The notes under the pieces were generated by a model. The model had not been told where the DNA came from and ran no database searches. It worked only from the letters and a program-made list of their open reading frames with translations. Below are positions 62,301 through 64,000 of a stretch of 64,000 nt of DNA, one piece after another. The DNA comes from Micromonospora echinospora (lineage in GTDB: Bacteria; Actinomycetota; Actinomycetes; Mycobacteriales; Micromonosporaceae). The stretch covers positions 5,533,001 to 5,597,000 of the forward strand of contig NZ_LT607413.1 in the NCBI RefSeq assembly GCF_900091495.1. Direction: 5' to 3'. How positions within the stretch are numbered: the first letter of the stretch is position 1; every line of letters starts with the position of its first letter. A program made the translations under genes and the position numbers.

Positions 62301-64000
62301 GCCCTGCTGCCCGCGCTGCCCGTGCTCGCCTCCTGGCGTCGTAACCGGCAGGACCGCTCGGTGGCGGACGACTGGTCGTACCAGGTCGTGTGGAAGCCGG
62401 TGACGGTCGCCGACGGTGACCGGCCGGCCGGCCGCTGGTTGCTGGTGCTGCCGGCGGACGGCACGCCCGCGTGGGAGGACGACCTGGTCGGCCTGTTCCG
62501 GGCGGCCGGCGACGAGCCGACGCTGCTGCGGGTCGACGCGAACGACCTGGACCGGGCGGCGCTGGCCGACCGGCTGCGCGCCACGACCGGCGACCAGCCC
62601 GTCGCCGGCGTGCTGCACGTCGTCGCCGGGCAGGACCGGCTGCTCACCGCGCACCCCGGCGTGAGCGTCGCCGCCGCCACCACCCTGGTGCTGCTCCAGG
62701 CCCTGACCGACCTGGACCTGGCCGCCCCCGTCTGGTGCCTCACCAGTGGCGCGGTCAAGGCCGGCCCCGCCGACCGGGTCACCGACCCGTTGCAGACCCT
62801 GGTGTGGGGTCTCGGTCGCGCTGCCGCCGTGGAACAGCCGCACCGCTGGGGTGGCCTGGTGGACCTGCCGGCGTGCGTCGACGAGGCCGTGCTGCGCCGG
62901 CTCGCGGCCGTCCTCGCGGGTGGCAGCGGTGAGGACCAGGTCGCCGTCCGCGCGGGCGGCGTGTGGGGCCGCCGGCTCGCCCCGGCCCCCGCCGTGCAGC
63001 GGACGGCGGACGACCCGTGGACCGACGCCACGGTCCTGGTCACCGGCGGTACCGGGGCCCTCGCCGGGCACGTCACCCGCTGGCTGCTGGAGCGGGGCGC
63101 CCGACAGGTCGTCCTGGTCGGCCGGCGTGGTGCCGCCGCTCCCGGCCTGGCCGGGCTCCTGGCCGAGTACGGCGCCGACGGGCGGGTCACCGCCGCCGCC
63201 TGCGACGTGACCGACCGGCAGGCCGTCGCGGGGCTGCTGGACTCGCTGCCCGACCTGACCGCGGTGGTGCACGCCGCCGGCACCGACCAGCTCACGCCGC
63301 TCACCGGCACCACCCTCGACGAGTTCTCGACCGTCGTCGCCGGCAAGGTGCTCGGCGCGCTGCACCTCGACGAGTGCCTCGCCGACCGGCCGCTCACCGC
63401 GTTCCTGCTGTTCTCCTCCATCTCCGGCGTCTGGGGCAGCGCCGGCCAGTGCGCGTACGGTGCCGGCAACTCGCTACTCGACGCGCTCGCCGTCAACCGC
63501 CGGGACCGGGGACTCGCGGCCACCGCCGTCGCCTGGACCGCCTGGGGCGGGGCCGACGGCATGGCCGCCAAGAACACCGCCACCGAGCAGCTCCACCGGA
63601 TGGGCCTGCCCACCATCGACCCGCAGCGTGCCCTGGTCGCCCTGGACCGGGCGACGCAGCGGCCCACCCCCTGCGTCACCGTCGCCGACGTCGACTGGAG
63701 CCGCTTCCACCCGGCGTTCACCCTGACCCGGCCCAGCCCGTTCCTCGCCGAGCTGCCGCAGGTGCGGGCCCTCGTCGAGGCCGAGGCGCAGACCGCCGCC
63801 GCGCCGGCCGGCATGACCGAGGCGCTGCGCCCGTTGGCCGAGCTGTCCGAGGCCGACCAGGAACGCGCGCTGCTGCGGATCGTCAACGAGCAGACCGCCC
63901 GGGTGCTCGGCCATGCCACCCCGGACGACCTGCGCGGCCGACCGTTCAAGGACCTCGGCTTCGACTCGCTCACCGCCGTGGACTTCCGTACCAAGCTGAA
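59373..64000 (+). CDS. PKS-D: type I modular polyketide synthase, first module (truncated by window end)
   Basis: The ATG at 59373 is preceded by AAGGTGG (59361-59367). The frame stays open to the window end (1542 codons). The N-terminal docking coil (residues 1-33, [19 protein letters not shown]) closely resembles that of PKS-B. KS is 59472-60749 (Cys codon 59988). AT is about 61119-62080, with Ser 61401 in GHSIGE and HAFH, predicting malonyl-CoA. A dimerization-element-like segment is at 62205-62350. KR is about 62379-63600 (core from about 63027, TGGTGALA, Tyr codon 63456 in the motif [14 protein letters not shown], no LDD). The ACP begins near 63822, and its Ser codon is at 63966 in GFDSL. 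The module should add malonate and leave a beta-hydroxyl. The PKS-C tail is its likely upstream partner. Confidence 0.95.
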   Translation, partial: MATEDTLREYLKWVTADLHQTRRKLGELEAANREPIAIVGIGCRFPGGVRSPEDLWRLVADGRDAVSDFPTDRGWDLERLIHPDPDHPGTSYVGQGGFLDSATEFDPGFFGISPREALGMDPQQRLLLETSWEAFEHAGIDPSTLRGHQVGVFASTTGQDYAALLQSPPPGVEGYVLTGTAASVVSGRISYVLGVEGPAVSVDTACSSSLVALHLACHALRQGECSLALAGGATVMSTPAAFVGFSRQRGLAADGRVKAFAGAADGTAWGEGVAVLLVERLSDARRNGHPVLAVVRGSAVNQDGASNGLTAPNGPSQQRVVLQALASARLAPEQVDAVEAHGTGTNLGDPIEATALLATYGQGRPADRPLRLGSVKSNIGHTQAAAGVAGVIKMVLALQHGLLPATLHVDEPTPHVDWTAGAVSLLTEALPWPRGEQPRRAGVSSFGMSGTNAHVIIEEAPEPTPAPAAEGADGPTEQAAPEVATGPAPVTNAGLVPVLLSARDADGLAAQARRWADWLDTEADAAELVDLGWSSVTTRGALEHRAVVLAADRADLSRDLRALADGGTAAGPVVGAGPRGGQLAFLFSGQGAQRAGMGRELGVFPVFARALAETCAALDPHLPRPLAPVLAAEPGSEDADLLDQTLWTQAGLFAVEVALYRLLESWGVTPDVLLGHSIGEVVAAHVAGVLTLADAAALVAARGRLMQALPTGGAMLSVAAGLADVEAVLAEVDGPIGVAAVNGPAAVVVSGAADAVAEVDRRCADRGVRTTRLTVSHAFHSPLMEPMLADFRAELARLTFQPPTLPIVSNLTGAPVDAEEIRSPDYWVRHVREAVRFADGVQRARALGVGTFLEVGPSGVLSALTREIVGADATAVALLRRDRPEPLSLFTALAELHVAGVAVGWRELFTGADPRRVRLPGYAFHRQRFWPEPPPAPTGTGTGADAEFWAAVEQADVEALRDQLGTAPGGDTDPVDALLPALPVLASWRRNRQDRSVADDWSYQVVWKPVTVADGDRPAGRWLLVLPADGTPAWEDDLVGLFRAAGDEPTLLRVDANDLDRAALADRLRATTGDQPVAGVLHVVAGQDRLLTAHPGVSVAAATTLVLLQALTDLDLAAPVWCLTSGAVKAGPADRVTDPLQTLVWGLGRAAAVEQPHRWGGLVDLPACVDEAVLRRLAAVLAGGSGEDQVAVRAGGVWGRRLAPAPAVQRTADDPWTDATVLVTGGTGALAGHVTRWLLERGARQVVLVGRRGAAAPGLAGLLAEYGADGRVTAAACDVTDRQAVAGLLDSLPDLTAVVHAAGTDQLTPLTGTTLDEFSTVVAGKVLGALHLDECLADRPLTAFLLFSSISGVWGSAGQCAYGAGNSLLDALAVNRRDRGLAATAVAWTAWGGADGMAAKNTATEQLHRMGLPTIDPQRALVALDRATQRPTPCVTVADVDWSRFHPAFTLTRPSPFLAELPQVRALVEAEAQTAAAPAGMTEALRPLAELSEADQERALLRIVNEQTARVLGHATPDDLRGRPFKDLGFDSLTAVDFRTKL

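Noticed and set aside
59663..64000. Minus-strand and +2 frame ORFs inside PKS-D
   Set aside because: The frame from ATG 59373 shows continuous KS-AT-KR-ACP homology, so the others are shadows.

Overview
The window is one strand (+) of a giant modular type I polyketide synthase (PKS) locus from a high-GC actinomycete. GC-rich third codon positions, GTG starts, GGAG-type ribosome sites, stem-only terminators and cis-AT actinobacterial module architecture all fit a Micromonospora/Streptomyces-type genome. I cannot fix the genus from sequence alone. Almost every base is coding. Neither end of the biosynthetic locus is inside: no loading module, thioesterase, tailoring enzyme, transporter or regulator gene is visible.

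Layout. (1) 1-4224: the 3' part of a PKS gene (here PKS-A), ending KS-AT-KR-ACP plus a C-terminal docking tail. (2) 4225-4381: intergenic, with a direct repeat of CTAGGGGTG and an 18-bp perfect hairpin. (3) 4382-5233: a metallophosphoesterase resembling the PptH type (4'-phosphopantetheinyl hydrolase), followed by a small hairpin. (4) 5234-5580: intergenic, with a second TAGGGG pair. (5) 5581-29139: PKS-B, 7852 aa, four modules. (6) 29166-59018: PKS-C, 9950 aa, six modules, 26 bp downstream of PKS-B and probably co-transcribed with it. (7) 59019-59372: intergenic, with two tandem hairpins (one a 25-bp perfect stem), an inverted repeat and three helically phased TAGGGG boxes. (8) 59373-64000: PKS-D, truncated by the window end inside its first ACP.

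How the genes work together. Docking ends suggest the order A -> B -> C -> D. Predicted chemistry, from AT motifs and reductive domains: A malonate/OH; B1 malonate/fully reduced; B2 methylmalonate/fully reduced; B3 malonate/fully reduced; B4 malonate/OH; C1 non-canonical methylmalonate-like AT/OH; C2, C3 and C4 malonate/alkene (a conjugated triene); C5 malonate/OH; C6 malonate/ketone, because its KR lacks the catalytic Tyr; D1 malonate/OH. The twelve modules add 24 backbone carbons of a long, mostly unbranched chain: a saturated methyl-branched block, a hydroxyl pair, a triene, then hydroxyl-keto-hydroxyl at alternating carbons, a pattern that could close to a hemiketal. The complete product is therefore a large polyol/polyene macrolide or linear polyketide. 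I do not recognise it as a specific known compound.

The most unusual points are the PptH-like hydrolase gene between PKS genes, the TAGGGG repeats found in every long intergenic region, an AT (C1) with altered active-site motifs, and extensive near-identical DNA tracts shared by modules two apart.
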